Source: Xylocopa sonorina (taxonomy: Eukaryota > Arthropoda > Insecta > Hymenoptera > Apidae). Taken from it: a DNA stretch of 64,000 nucleotides. A program made the position numbers and the translations under genes. Below, piece after piece: positions 34,201 to 48,896 of this stretch. Within the stretch, counting starts at the first letter, position 1. Every line of letters begins with the position of its first letter. Under the pieces are notes generated by a model. It was not told the origin of the DNA, did not search any database, and worked only from the letters and a program-made list of their open reading frames with translations. The DNA is taken from assembly GCF_050948175.1 (NCBI RefSeq), contig NC_135194.1, positions 5,076,033-5,140,032 on the forward strand, in the 5' to 3' direction.

Positions 34201-36492
34201 ATATCTATGTTTCATGATGAGATATAATATTCATTGCGAAGTGTTATGCATTCCTCGTCTACGATTCAAATGAATGTAAATGCGACACTTCCTTGCAAGG
34301 AACTAGCGTTTGCAGATGTCTACGTATCGTAGCAATAGAGTTCTTATGATTCTTAAAACGCGATATCGCATCTCATTTCTATGTTTCATGGTAAGATATA
34401 ATATGATTTGCGAAGTGTCATGTATTCCTCGTCTACACTTCAAATGAATGTGAATGCGACACTTCCTCGCTAGGAAATAGCGTTTGCAGATGTCTACGTA
34501 TCGTAGCAATAGAGTTCTTATGATTCTTAAAACGCGATATCGCATCTCATTTCTATGGATCATGGTAAGATATAATTTGATTTGCGAAGTGTTATGTTTT
34601 CCTCGTCTACGCTTCAAATGAATGTAAATGCGACACTTCCTTGCTAGGAAACAGCGTCTGCAGATGTCTAGGTATCGTAGCGATAGAGTTCTAATGCTTC
34701 TTAAAATGAGATATGGTATCACATTTCTATGTTTCATGGTAAGATATAATATGATTTGCGAAGTGTTATGTATTCCTCGTCTACACTTCAAATGAATGTG
34801 AATGCGACACTTCCTTGCTAGGAAATAGCGTTTGCAGAAGTCTACGTATCGTTGCAATAGAGTTCTTATGATTCTTAAAACGCGATATCGCATCTCATTT
34901 CTATGTTTCATGGTAAGATATAATATTCATTGCGAAGTGTTATGCATTCCTCGTCTACGATTCAAATGAATGTAAATGCGACACTTCCTTGCAAGGAAAT
35001 AGCGTTTGCAGATGTCTAGGTATCGTAGCGATAGAGTTCTAATACTTCTTAAAACGCGATATCGCATCTCATTTCTATGTTTCATGGTAAGATACAATAT
35101 GATGTGCGAAGTGTTATGTATTCCTCGTCTACACTTCATATGAATGTAAATGCGACACTTCCTTGCAAGGAAATAGCGTTTGCAGATGGCTACGTATCGT
35201 AGCAATAGAGTTCTTATGATTCTTAAAACGCGATATCGCATCTCATTTCTATGTTTCATGGTAAGATTTAATATGATTTGCGAAGTGTCATGTATTCCTC
35301 GTCTACACTTCAAATGAATGTGAATGCGACACTTCCTCGCTAGGAAATAGCATTTGCAGATGTCTACGTATCGTAGCAATAGAGTTCTTATGATTCTTAA
35401 AACGCGATATCGCATCTCATTTCTATGTTTCATGGTAAGATATAATATGATTTGCGAAGTGTTATGTATTCCTCGTCTACACATCAAATGAATGTAAATG
35501 CGACACTTCCTTGCAAGGATATAGCGTTTGCAGATGTCTACCTATCGTAGCGATAGAGTTCTAATACTTCTTAAAACGCGATATCGCATCTCATTTCTAT
35601 GTTTCATGGTAAGATATAATATTCATTGCGAAGTGTTATGCATTCCTCGTCTACGATTCAAATGAATGTAAATGCGACACTTCCTTGCAAGGAAATAGCG
35701 TTTGCAGATGTCTACGTATCGTAGCAATAGAGTTCTTATGATTCTTAAAACGCGATATCGCATCTCATTTCTATGTTTCATGGTAAGATTTAATATGATT
35801 TGCGAAGAGTCATGTATTCCTCGTCTGCGCTTCAAATGAATGTAAATGCGACACTTCCTTGCTGGGAAACAGCGTCTGCAGATGTCTAGGTATCGTAGCG
35901 ATAGAGTTCTAATGCTTCTTAAAACGAGATATGGTATCTCATTTCTATGTTTCATGGTAAGATATAATATGATTTGCGAAGTGTTATGTATTCCTCGTCT
36001 ACACTTCAAGTGAATGTGAATGCGACACTTCCTCGCTAGGAAATAGCGTTTGCAGAAGTCTACGTATCGTTGCAATAGAGTTCTTATTATTCTTAAAACG
36101 CGATATCGCATCTCATTGCTATGGTTCATGGTAAGATATAATATGATTTGCGAATTGTTATGTATTCCTCGTCTACACTTCAAATGAATGTAAATGCGAC
36201 ACTTCCTTGCAAGGAAAGAGCGTTTGCAGATGTCTAGGTATCGTAGCGATAAAGTTCTAATGCTTCTTAGAACGAAATATTGCATTTCATATTTATGTTT
36301 CATGATAAGATATAATATTCATTGCGAAGTGTTATGCATTCCTCGTCTACGATTCAAATGAATGTAAATGCGACACTTCCTTGCAAGGAAATAGCGTTTG
36401 CAGATGTCTACCTATCGTAGCAATAGGGTTCTAACGCTTCTTAAAACGCGATATCGCATCTCATTTCTATGTTTCATGGTAAGATATAATAT

Positions 36493-39400
36493 TCATTGCG
36501 AAGTGTTATGCATTCCTCGTCTACGATTCAAATGAATGTAAATGCGACACTTCCTTGCAAGGAAATAGCGTTTGCAGATGTCTAGGTATCGTAGCGATAG
36601 AGTTCTAATACTTCTTAAAACGCGATATCGCATCTCATTTCTATGTTTCATGGTAAGATATAATATGATGTGCGAAGTGTTATGTATTCCTCGTCTACAC
36701 TTCATATGAATGTAAATGCGACACTTCCTTGCAAGGGAATAGCGATTGCAGATGTCTACCTATTGTAGCAATAGGGTTCTAATGCTTCTTAAAACGCGAT
36801 ATCGCATCTCATTTCTATGTTTCATGGTAAGATATAATATTCATTGCGAAGTGTTATGCATTCCTCGTCTACGATTCAAATGAATGTAAATGCGACACTT
36901 CCTTGCAAGGAAATAGCGTTTGCAGATGGCTACGTATCGTAGCTATAGAGTTCTTATGATTCTTAAAACGCGATATCGCATCTCATTTCTATGTTTCATG
37001 GTAAGATTTAATATGATTTGCGAAGTGTCATGTATTCCTCGTCTACACTTCAAATGAATGTGAATGCGACACTTCCTCGCTAGGAAATAGCATTTGCAGA
37101 TGTCTACGTATCGTAGCAATAGAGTTCTTATGATTCTTAAAACGCGATATCGCATCTCATTTCTATGTTTCATGGTAAGATATAATATGATTTGCGAAGT
37201 GTTATGTATTCCTCGTCTACACATCAAATGAATGTAAATGCGACACTTCCTTGCAAGGAAATAGCGTTTGCAGATGTCTACCTATCGTAGCAATAGGGTT
37301 CTAATGCTTCTTAAAACGCGATATCGCATCTCATTTCTATGTTTCATGGTAAGATATAATATGATTTGCGAAGTGTTATGTATTCCTCGTCTACGCTTCA
37401 AATGAATGTAAATGCGACACTTCCTTGCAAGGAAATAGCGTTTGCAGATGTCTACGTATCGTAGCAATAGAGTTCTTATGATTCTTAAAACGCGATATCG
37501 CATCCCATTTCTATGTTTCATGGTAAGATTTAATATGATTTGCGAAGAGTCATGTATTCCTCGTCTACGCTTCAAATGAATGTAAATGCGACACTTCCTT
37601 GCTGGGAAACAGCGTCTGCAGATGTCTAGGTATCGTAGCGATAGAGTTCTAATGCTTCTTAAAACGAGATATGGTATCTCATTTCTATGTTTCATGGTAA
37701 GATATAGTATGATTTGCGAAGTGTTATGTATTCCTCGTCTACACTTCAAGTGAATGTGAATGCGACACTTCCTCGCTAGGAAATAGCGTTTGCAGAAGTC
37801 TACGTATCGTAGCGATAGAGTTCTAATGCTTCTTAAAACGAGATATTGCATCTCATATCTATGTTTCATGATAAGATATAATATGATTTGCGAGGTGTTA
37901 TGTATTCCTCGTCTACACTTCATATGAATGTAAATGCGACACTTCCTTGCAAGGAAATAGCGTTTGCAGATGTCTACCTATCGTAGCAATAGAGTTCTAA
38001 TGCTTCTTAAAACGCTTTATCGCATCTCATTTCTATGTTTCATGGTAAGATATAATATGATTTGCGAAGTGTTATGTATTCCCCGTCTACACTTCAAATG
38101 AATGTGAATGCGACACTTCCTCGCTAGGAAATAGCGTTTGCAGAAGTCTACGTATCGTAGCAATAGAGCTCTTATGATTCTTAAAACGCGATATCGCATC
38201 TCATTTCTATGGTTCATGGTAAGATATAATATGATTTGCGAAGTGTTATGTATTCCTCGTCTACACTTCAAATGAATGTAAATGCGACACTTCCTTGCTA
38301 AGAAATAGCGTCTGCAGATGTCTAGGTATCGTAGCGATAGAGTTCTAGTACTTCTTAAAACGCGATATCGCATCTCATTTCTATGTTTCATGGTAAGATA
38401 TAATATGATTTGCGAAGTGTTATGTATTCCTCGTCTACACTTCATATGAATGTAAATGCGACACTTCTTTGCAAGGAAATAGCGTTTGCAGATGTCTACC
38501 TATCGTAGCAATAGGGTTCTAATGCTTCTTAAAACGCGATATCATATCTCATTTCTATGTTTCATGTTAAGATATAATATGATTTGCGAAGTGTTATGTA
38601 TTCCTCGTCTACACTTCAAATGAATGTAAATGCGGCACTTCCTTGCTAGGAAATAGCGTCTGCAGATGTCTAGGTATCGTAGCGATGGAGCTCTTATGAT
38701 TCTTAAAACGCGATATCGCATCTCATTTCTATGTTTCATGGTAAGATACAATATGATGTGCGAAGTGTTATGTATTCCTCGTCTACACTTCATATGAATG
38801 TAAATGCGACACTTCCTTGCAAGGAAATAGCGTTTGCAGATGGCTACGTATCGTAGCAATAGAGTTCTTATGATTCTTAAAACGCGATATCGCATCTCAT
38901 TTCTATGTTTCATGGTAAGATTTAATATGATTTGCGAAGTGTCATGTATTCCTCGTCTACACTTCAAATGAATGTGAATGCGACACTTCCTCGCTAGGAA
39001 ATAGCATTTGCAGATGTCGACGTATCGTAGCAATAGAGTTCTTATGATTCTTAAAACGCGATATCGCATCTCATTTCTATGTTTCATGGTAAGATATAAT
39101 ATGATTTGCGAAGTGTTATGTATTCCTCGTCTACACATCAAATGAATGTAAATGCGACACTTCCTTGCAAGGATATAGCGTTTGCAGATGTCTACCTATC
39201 GTAGCAATAGGGTTCTAATGCTTCTTAAAACGCGATATCGCATCTCATTTCTATGTTTCATGGTAAGATTTAATATGATTTGCGAAGTGTCATGTATTCC
39301 TCGTGTACACTTCAAATGAATGTGAATGCGACACTTCCTCGCTAGGAAATAGCGTTTGCAGATGTCTACGTATCGTAGCAATAGAGTTCTTATGATTCTT

Positions 39401-42400
39401 AAAACGCGATATCGCATCTCATTTCTATGGATCATGGTAAGATATAATATGATTTGCGAAGTGTTATGTTTTCCTCGTCTACGCTTCAAATGAATGTAAA
39501 TGCGACACTTCCTTGCTAGGAAACAGCGTCTGCAGATGTCTAGGTATCGTAGCGATAGAGTTCTAATGCTTCTTAAGACGAGATATGGTATCTCATTTCT
39601 ATGTTTCATGGTAAGATATAATATGATTTGCGAATTGTTATGTATTCCTCGTCTACACTTCAAATGAATGTAAATGCGACACTTCCTTGCTAGGAAATAG
39701 CGTCGGCAGATGTCTAGGTATCGTAGCGATAGAGTTCTAATACTTCTTAAAACGCGATATCACATCTCATTTCTATGTTTCATGGTAAGATATAATATGA
39801 TTTGAGAAGTGTTATGTATTCCTCGTCTACACTTCATATGAATGTAAATGCGACACTTCCTTGCAAGGAAATAGCGTTTGCAGATGTCTACCTATCGTAG
39901 CAATAGGGTTCTAATGCTTCTTAGAACGCGATATCGCATCTCATTTCTATGTTTCATGTTAAGATATAATATTCATTGCGAAGTGTTATTTATTCCTCGT
40001 CTACACTTCAAATGAATGTAAATGCGACACTTCCTTGCAAGGAAATAGCGTTTGCAGATGTCTAGGTATCGTTGCGATAGAGTTCTAATGCTTCTTAAAA
40101 CGAGATATTGCATTTCATATCTATGCTTCATGATAAGATATAATATTCATTGCGAAGTGTTATGCATTCCTCGTCTACGATTCAAATGAATGTAAATGCG
40201 ACACTTCCTTGCAAGGAAATAGCGTTTGCAGATGTCTAGGTATCGTAGCAATAGAGTTCTAATGCTTCTTAAAACGCGATATCGCATCTCATTTCTATGT
40301 TTCATGGTAAGATATAATACGATTTGCGAAGTGTTATGTATTCCTCGTCTACACATCAAATGAATGTGAATGCGACACTTCCTCGCTAGGAAGTAGCGTT
40401 TGCAGAAATCTACGTATCGTAGCAATAGAGTTCTTATGATTCATAAAACACGATATCGCATCTCATTTCTATGTTTCATGGTAAGATATAATATGATTTG
40501 CGAAGTGTTATGTATTCCTCGTCTACACTTCAAATGAATGTAAATGCGACACTTCCTTGCTAAGGAATAGCGTCTGCAGATGTCTAGGTATCGTAGCGAT
40601 AGAGTTCTAATGCTTCTTAAAACGAGATATTGCATCTCATATCTATGTTTCATGATAAGATATAATATTCATTGCGAAGTGTTATGCATTCCTCGTCTAC
40701 GATTCAAATGAATGTAAATGCGACACTTCCTTGCAAGGAAATAGCGTTTGCAGATGTCTAGGTATCGTAGCAATAGAGTTCTAATGCTTCTTAAAACGCT
40801 ATATCGCATCTCATTTCTATGTTTCATGGTAAGATATAATATGATTTGCGAAGTGTTATGTATTCCTCGTCTACACTTCAAATGAATGTAAATGCGACAC
40901 TTCCTTGCAAGGAAATAGCGTTTGCAGATGTCTACCTATCGTAGCAATAGAGTTCTAATGCTTCTTAAAACGCGATATCGCATCTCATTTCTATGTTTCA
41001 TGGTAAGATATAATATGATTTGCGAAGTGTTATGTATTCCTCGTCTGCACTTCAAATGAATGTAAATGCGACACTTCCTTGCAAGGAAATAGCGTTTGCA
41101 GATGTCTACGTATCGTAGCAATAGAGTTCTTATGATTCTTAAAACGCGATATCGCATCTCATTTCTATGTTTCATGGTAAGATATAATATGATTTGCGAA
41201 GTGTTATTTATTCCTCGTCTACACTTCAAATGAATGTAAATGCGACACTTCCTTGCAAGGAAAGAGCGTTTGCAGATGTCTAGGTATCGTAGCGATAAAG
41301 TTCTAATGCTTCTTAGAACGAAATATTGCATTTCATATTTATGTTTCATGATAAGATATAATATTCATTGCGAAGTGTTATGCATTCCTCGTCTACGATT
41401 CAAATGAATGTAAATGCGACACTTCCTTGCAAGGAAATAGCGTTTGCAGATGTCTAGGTATCGTAGCGATAGAGTTCTAATACTTCTTAAAACGCGATAT
41501 CGCATCTCATTTCTATGTTTCATGGTAAGATATAATATGATGTGCGAAGTGTTATGTATTCCTCGTCTACACTTCATATGAATGTAAATGCGACACTTCC
41601 TTGCAAGGGAATAGCGATTGCAGATGTCTACCTATTGTAGCAATAGGGTTCTAATGCTTCTTAAAACGCGATATCGCATCTCATTTCTATGTTTCATGGT
41701 AAGATATAATATTCATTGCGAAGTGTTATGCATTCCTCGTCTACGATTCAAATGAATGTAAATGCGACACTTCCTTGCAAGGAAATAGCGTTTGCAGATG
41801 GCTACGTATCGTAGCAATAGAGTTCTTATGATTCTTAAAACGCGATATCGCATCTCATTTCTATGTTTCATGGTAACATTTAATATGATTTGCGAAGTGT
41901 CATGTATTCCTCGTCTACACTTCAAATGAATGTGAATGCGACACTTCCTCGCTAGGAAATAGCATTTGCAGATGTCTACGTATCGTAGCAATAGAGTTCT
42001 TATGATTCTTAAAACGCGATATCGCATCTCATTTCTATGTTTCATGGTAAGATATAATATGATTTGCGAAGTGTTATGTATTCCTCGTCTACACATCAAA
42101 TGAATGTAAATGCGACACTTCCTTGCAAGGATATAGCGTTTGCAGATGTCTACCTATCGTAGCGATAGAGTTCTAATACTTCTTAAAACGCGATATCGCA
42201 TCTCATTTCTATGTTTCATGGTAAGATATAACATGATTTGAGAAGTGTTATGTATTCCTCGTCTACACTTCATATGAATGTAAATGCGACACTTCCTTGC
42301 AAGGAAATAGCGTTTGCAGATGTCTACCTATCGTAGCAATAGGGTTCTAATGCTTCTTAGAACGCGATATCGCATCTCATTTCTATGTTTCATGTTAAGA

Positions 42401-45400
42401 TATAATATTCATTGCGAAGTGTTATTTATTCCTCGTCTACATTTCAAATGAATGTAAATGCGACACTTCCTTGCAAGGAAATAGCGTTTGCAGATGTCTA
42501 GGTATCGTTGCGATAGAGTTCTAATGCTTCTTAAAACGCGATATCGCATCTCATTTCTATGTTTCATGGTAAGATATAATATTCATTGCGAAGTGTTATG
42601 CATTCCTCGTCTACGATTCAAATGAATGTAAATGCGACACTTCCTTGCAAGGAAATAGCGTTTGCAGATGTCTACGTATCGTAGCAATAGAGTTCTTATG
42701 ATTCTTAAAACGCGATATCGCATCTCATTTCTATGTTTCATGGTAAGATATAATATGATTTGCGAAGTGTTATGTATTCCTCGTCTACACATCAAATGAA
42801 TGTAAATGCGACACTTCCTTGCAAGGATATAGCGTTTGCAGATGTCTACCTATCGTAGCAATAGGGTTCTAATGCTTCTTAAAACGCGATATCGCATCTC
42901 ATTTCTATGTTTCATGGTAAGATTTAATATGATTTGCGAAGTGTCATGTATTCCTCGTGTACACTTCAAATGAATGTGAATGCGACACTTCCTCGCTAGG
43001 AAATAGCGTTTGCAGATGTCTACGTATCGTAGCAATAGAGTTCTTATGATTCTTAAAACGCGATATCGCATCTCATTTCTATGGATCATGGTAAGATATA
43101 ATATGATTTGCGAAGTGTTATGTTTTCCTCGTCTACGCTTCAAATGAATGTAAATGCGACACTTCCTTGCAAGGAAATAGCGTCTGCAGAAGTCTAGGTA
43201 TCGTAGCGATAGAGATCTAATGCTTCTTAGAACGCGATATCGCATCTCATTTCTATGTTTCATGTTAAGATATAATATGATTTGCGAAGTGTTATGTATT
43301 CCTCGTCTACACTTCAAATGAATGTGAATGCGACACTTCACCGCAAGGAAATAGCGTTTGCAGAAGTCTACGTATCGTAGCAATAGAGTTCTTATGATCC
43401 TTAAAACGCGATATCGCATCTCGTTTCTATGGTTCATGGTAAGATATAATATGATTTGCGAAGTGTTATGTATTCCTCGTCTACAATTCAAATGAATGTA
43501 AATGCGACACTTCCTTGCAAGGAAATAGCGTTTGCAGATGTCTACCTATCGTAGCAATAGGGTTCTAATGCTTCTTAAAACGCGATATCGCATCTCATTT
43601 CTATGTTTCATGGTAAGATATAATATTCATTGCGAAGTGTTATGCATTCCTCGTCTACGATTCAAATGAATGTAAATGCGACACTTCCTTGCAAGGAAAT
43701 AGCGTTTGCAGATGTCTAGGTATCGTAGCGATAGAGTTCTAATACTTCTTAAAACGCGATATCGCATCTCATTTCTATGTTTCATGGTAAGATACAATAT
43801 GATGTGCGAAGTGTTATGTATTCCTCGTCTACACTTCATATGAATGTAAATGCGACACTTCCTTGCAAGGAAATAGCGTTTGCAGATGGCTACGTATCGT
43901 AGCAATAGAGTTCTTATGATTCTTAAAACGCGATATCGCATCTCATTTCTATGTTTCATGGTAAGATTTAATATGATTTGCGAAGTGTCATGTATTCCTC
44001 GTCTACACTTCAAATGAATGTGAATGCGACACTTCCTCGCTAGGAAATAGCATTTGCAGATGTCTACGTATCGTAGCAATAGAGTTCTTATGATTCTTAA
44101 AACGCGATATCGCATCTCATTTCTATGTTTCATGGTAAGATATAATATGATTTGCGAAGTGTTATGTATTCCTCGTCTACACATCAAATGAATGTAAATG
44201 CGACACTTCCTTGCAAGGAAATAGCGTTTGCAGATGTCTACGTATCGTAGCAATAGAGTTCTTATGATTCTTAAAACGCGATGTCGCATCTCATTTTTAT
44301 GTTTCATGGTAAGATATAATATGATTTGCGAAGTGTTATGTATTCCTCGTCTACACATCAAGTGAATGTAAATGCGACACTTCCTTGCAAGGATATAGCG
44401 TTTGCTGATGTCTACCTATCGTAGCAATAGGGTTCTAATGCTTCTTAAAACGCGATATCGCATCTCATTTCTATGTTTCATGGTAAGATTTAATATGATT
44501 TGCGAAGTGTCATGTATTCCTCGTGTACACTTCAAATGAATGTGAATGCGACACTTCCTCGCTAGGAAATAGCGTTTGCAGATGTCTACGTATCGTAGCA
44601 ATAGAGTTCTTATGATTCTTAAAACGCGATATCGCATCTCATTTCTATGGATCATGGTAAGATATAATATGATTTGCGAAGTGTTATGTTTTCCTCGTCT
44701 ACGCTTCAAATGAATGTAAATGCGACACTTCCTTGCTAGGAAACAGCGTCTGCAGATGTCTAGGTATCGTAGCGATAGAGTTCTAATGCTTCTTAAAACG
44801 AGATATGGTATCTCATTTCTATGTTTCATGGTAAGATATAATATGATTTGCGAATTGTTATGTATTCCTCGTCTACACTTCAAATGAATGTAAATGCGAC
44901 ACTTCCTTGCTAGGAAATAGCGTCGGCAGATGTCTAGGTATCGTAGCGATAGAGTTCTAATACTTCTTAAAACGCGATATCGCATCTCATTTCTATGTTT
45001 CATGGTAAGATATAATATGATTTGCGAAGTGTTATTTATTCCTCGTCTACACTTCAAATGAATGTAAATGCGACACTTCCTTGCAAGGAAAGAGCGTTTG
45101 CAGATGTCTAGGTATCGTAGCGATAAAGTTCTAATGCTTCTTAGAACGAAATATTGCATTTCATATTTATGTTTCATGATAAGATATAATATTCATTGCA
45201 AAGTGTTATGCATTCCTCGTCTACGATTCAAATGAATGTAAATGCGACACTTCCTTGCAAGGAAATAGCGTTTGCAGATGTCTAGGTATCGTAGCAATAG
45301 AGTTCTAATGCTTCTTAAAACGCTATATCGCATCTCATTTCTATGTTTCATGGTAAGATATAATATGATTTGCGAAGTGTTAAGTATTCCTCGTCTACAC

Positions 45401-47330
45401 TTCAAATGAATGTAAATGCGACACTTCCTTGCAAGGAAATAGCGTTTGCAGATGTCTACCTATCGTAGCAATAGAGTTCTAATGCTTCTTAAAACGCGAT
45501 ATCGCATCTCATTTCTATGTTTCATGGTAAGATATAATATGATTTGCGAAGTGTTATGTATTCCTCGTCTGCACTTCAAATGAATGTAAATGCGACACTT
45601 CCTTGCAAGGAAATAGCGTTTGCAGATGTCTACGTATCGTAGCAATAGAGTTCTTATGATTCGTAAAACGCGATATCGCATCTCATTTCTATGTTTCATG
45701 GTAAGATATAATATGATTTGCGAAGTGTTATTTATTCCTCGTCTACACTTCAAATGAATGTAAATGCGACACTTCCTTGCAAGGAAAGAGCGTTTGCAGA
45801 TGTCTAGGTATCGTAGCGATAAAGTTCTAATGCTTCTTAGAACGAAATATTGCATTTCATATTTATGTTTCATGATAAGATATAATATTCATTGCGAAGT
45901 GTTATGCATTCCTCGTCTACGATTCAAATGAATGTAAATGCGACACTTCCTTGCAAGGAAATAGCGTTTGCAGATGTCTACGTATCGTAGTAATAGAGTT
46001 CTTATGATTCTTAAAACGCGATATAGCATCTCATTTCTATGTTTCATGGTAAGATATAATATGATTTGCGAAGTGTTATTTATTCCTCGTCTACACTTCA
46101 AATGAATGTAAATGCGACACTTCCTTGCAAGGAAATAGCGTTTGCAGATGTCTAGGTATCGTAGCGATAGAGTTCTAATGCTTCTAAAACGAGATATTGC
46201 ATTTCATATCTATGTTTCATGATAAGATATAATATTCATTGCGAAGTGTTATGCATACCTCGTCTACGATTCAAATGAATGTAAATGCGACACTTCCTTG
46301 CATGGAAATAGCGTTTGCAGACGTCTAGGTATCGTAGCAATAGAGTTCTAATGCTTCTTAGAACGCGATATCGCATCTCATTTCTATGTTTCATGGTAAG
46401 ATATAATATGAATTGCGAAGTGTTATGTATTCCTCGTCTGCACTTCAAATGAATGTAAATGCGACACTTCCTTGCTAGGAAATAGCGTCTGCAGATGTCT
46501 AGGTATCATAGCGATAGAGTTCTAATGCTTCTTAAAACGTGATATTGCATCTCATATCTATGTTTCATGATGAGATATAATATGATTTGCGAAGTGTTAT
46601 GTATTCCTCGTCTACACTTCTATGAATGTAAATGCGACACTTCCTTGCAAGGAAATATCGTTTGCAGATGTCTACCTATCGTAGCAATAGGGGTTCTAAT
46701 GCTTCTTAAAACGCGATATCGCATCTCATTTCTATGTTTCATGGTAAGATATAATATGATTTGCGAAGTGTTATGTATTCCTCGTCTACACTTCAAATGA
46801 ATGTGAATGCGACACTTCCTCGCTAGGAAATAGCGTTTGCAGATGTCTACGTATCGTAGCAATAGAGTTCTTATGATTCTTAAAACGCGATATCGCATCT
46901 CATTTCTATGTTTCATGGTAAGATATAATATGATTTGCGAAGTGTTATTTATTCCTCGTCTACACTTCAAATGAATGTAAATGCGACACTTCCTTGCAAG
47001 GAAAGAGCGTTTGCAGATGTCTAGGTATCGTAGCGATAAAGTTCTAATGCTTCTTAGAACGAAATATTGCATTTCATATTTATGTTTCATGATAAGATAT
47101 AATATTCATTGCGAAGTGTTATGCATTCCTCGTCTACGATTCAAATGAATGTAAATGCGACACTTCCTTGCAAGGAAATAGCGTTTGCAGATGTCTAGGT
47201 ATCGTAGCAATAGAGTTCTAATGCTTCTTAAAACGCTATATCGCATCTCATTTCTATGTTTCATGGTAAGATATAATATGATTTGCGAAGTGTTATGTAT
47301 TCCTCGTCTACACTTCAAATGAATGTAAAT
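36493..47330. repeat. Second copy of the 3.2-25.2 kb satellite, lacking element 2
   Basis: 36493-40653 follows 3245-7579 at offset 33248, then 33074 (one monomer fewer). 41713-47330 follows 17356-25235 with stepwise losses of 3, 4 and 6 monomers (offsets 24357, 23835, 23139, 22095). The interval 40654-41453 does not match the left flank of element 2. The matches rest on shared rare variants read by eye and on equal positions of minus-strand frames. Confidence 0.75.
47327..47330. repeat. Left target-site duplication of element 3 (AAAT)
   Basis: AAAT directly precedes the 5' LTR and is repeated exactly at 56211-56214. In the uninterrupted monomer AAAT occurs once (GAATGTAAATGCGAC). Confidence 0.9.
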
Positions 47331-48814
47331 TGTGACGTCAGGCGCACCGCCTGCCACCCTCTGGCGCCAACCAGCATCCGCAGCATCCGCAACCGGGACA
47401 CCGCTCTCCCGCCAGCACCTGTATCAGCATCCCCCGTACACGGGCCGCACGAACGATTCGACGCCCAGAGACGAGGAGACAACGCTACGAGGATGAGGAA
47501 TACCTCCCCGCGTACGAATCCCGATCACCTGCGATCACACAACCGTACGCTTACTTTTCATACACGCGATTCTAGATTAAGCACTCTACACGAATCATGT
47601 ACATACACAACCCAACACACACCTAAATATAAGCAGATATTTGTACAATCATAATTTCTAAGTCGTATAGAATATAAGCTGCGATGCGCGCCCGCGCGCA
47701 CTCGACGCTCGCGGCTCACGCTGAACGCGAGCCGCACCCCACTCCGAGTGGCCGCCCCACTCCGATCGTACGCCCCCACTCACGGGGCCCAGCGACTCGC
47801 GCGCCACGCAACCCGAGGAGGTCGCGGACGCGCGACCGAGAGAGGAGTTCCTTCGAGTCCGATCTCCGAGACGGTTCTAATCTCAACCTCCGAGCAATAC
47901 GCTCCCCTGCCACGAGCTATCAGCTCTCATGCAGCCGACTCTATCGCATCTCCCTTAGCGGAGTCCTTATTATAACTTATTACTATTTCCATTTCATATT
48001 ATATCGTTAGTTGATAACTTAGACTTAGTAAAGTGTAGTAGGATAGTTATATTATAGAATATACTCTTGTTTTACCAAATCCAAGTCTCTTTATTCGAAT
48101 ACAAGTTCCTTAAATTCTATTCCACGTGTACGCTCGCGATTCTTATTCAATTCACACGATTCATCTGCGACAGCTCTGTACGCTGGACAGTCTTTGAGCG
48201 CACCAACGCTCGACTGCTCTCGCTGCATTCCTATCGTATCCAAGGTATCTTGAACAAGGATCGACCTCGGTAAGCCAGAGCGCACATCGCTTGGCCGAGC
48301 CGTATTCCGTCCTAGTGCAAGCGCCTTTGATGAATCCCGAGCCTCCGAAAAGGCGTACACGACGCGCGGGTAGGAAAGAATATCTACGCCGTCTCATTCG
48401 CGAATACGCGAGTTGTACTTCCGGACATCCATACGTCTGCAACGCTGTTTCCGTTCCTGCGAAGGAGGTCTTCGCAGCCGTACGTCCAATTCGAATCCAG
48501 GATCGCCCGGTTCCAGCGCCAGTTCCCCTCCAGCCGTAGCTCGCCTGCCTGGAGACTCATTCCCGTCGACGCTCCGCCGATCCAGCCGTACGCCGCTGCT
48601 ATTCCGGTCACGGATCCACGGCGCCACAGATACCTGGAACGAGAGGCGAAACAGTATTAAGAAGACGTCGAAAGGTAAGTGTTAGGCGTAATTTTGGTTA
48701 GATCGAGTTCCGACCGCCAACGAACCCGGCCCCAGCGCAATTCGCGTAGGTTTTTCGGGAAAGGCAACGAATCGTGCCATCGGATCGAGCGCAAACGCAC
48801 CTCGGGACGTGACA
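47331..48814 (+). repeat. 5' LTR of element 3 (1484 bp)
   Basis: Compared with the 3' LTR it has +A near 47452, +C near 47773, -C near 48285 and +C near 48526, giving 1484 instead of 1482 bp. All four are in or next to short homopolymers. The TGACGTCA palindrome is at 47333-47340. Confidence 0.95.
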
Positions 48815-48827
48815 CGAAAGATATTTT

Positions 48828-48845
48828 TGGTGACAGCGGTGGGAT
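48828..48845 (+). other. Primer binding site, element 3 (tRNA-Leu-like)
   Basis: The same 18 bases as in element 2, TGGTGACAGCGGTGGGAT, again 13 nt after the LTR. Confidence 0.65.
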
Positions 48846-48896
48846 AGCCACGCGTTCTCCACGGAAATTCTGCCGTCCGAGACCGCGAAACAAGCC

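Larger units (their letters stand above)
17097..47330. repeat. Satellite array 2, about 174 monomers of 174 bp
   Basis: A continuous head-to-tail array of 30234 bp. The length equals 173 monomers plus 136 bp, minus 4. The four missing bases are accounted for by single-base losses near 23047, 29657, 31416 and 46187, and by one loss and one gain near 46620 and 46690. No other sequence interrupts it. Monomers carry the same three dyads as array 1. Higher-order repeats of 4 monomers (696 bp), 5 (870 bp), 6 (1044 bp) and 12 (2088 bp) occur. The part beyond about 36.5 kb duplicates earlier parts of the window. I see no gene in this interval. Confidence 0.95.
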
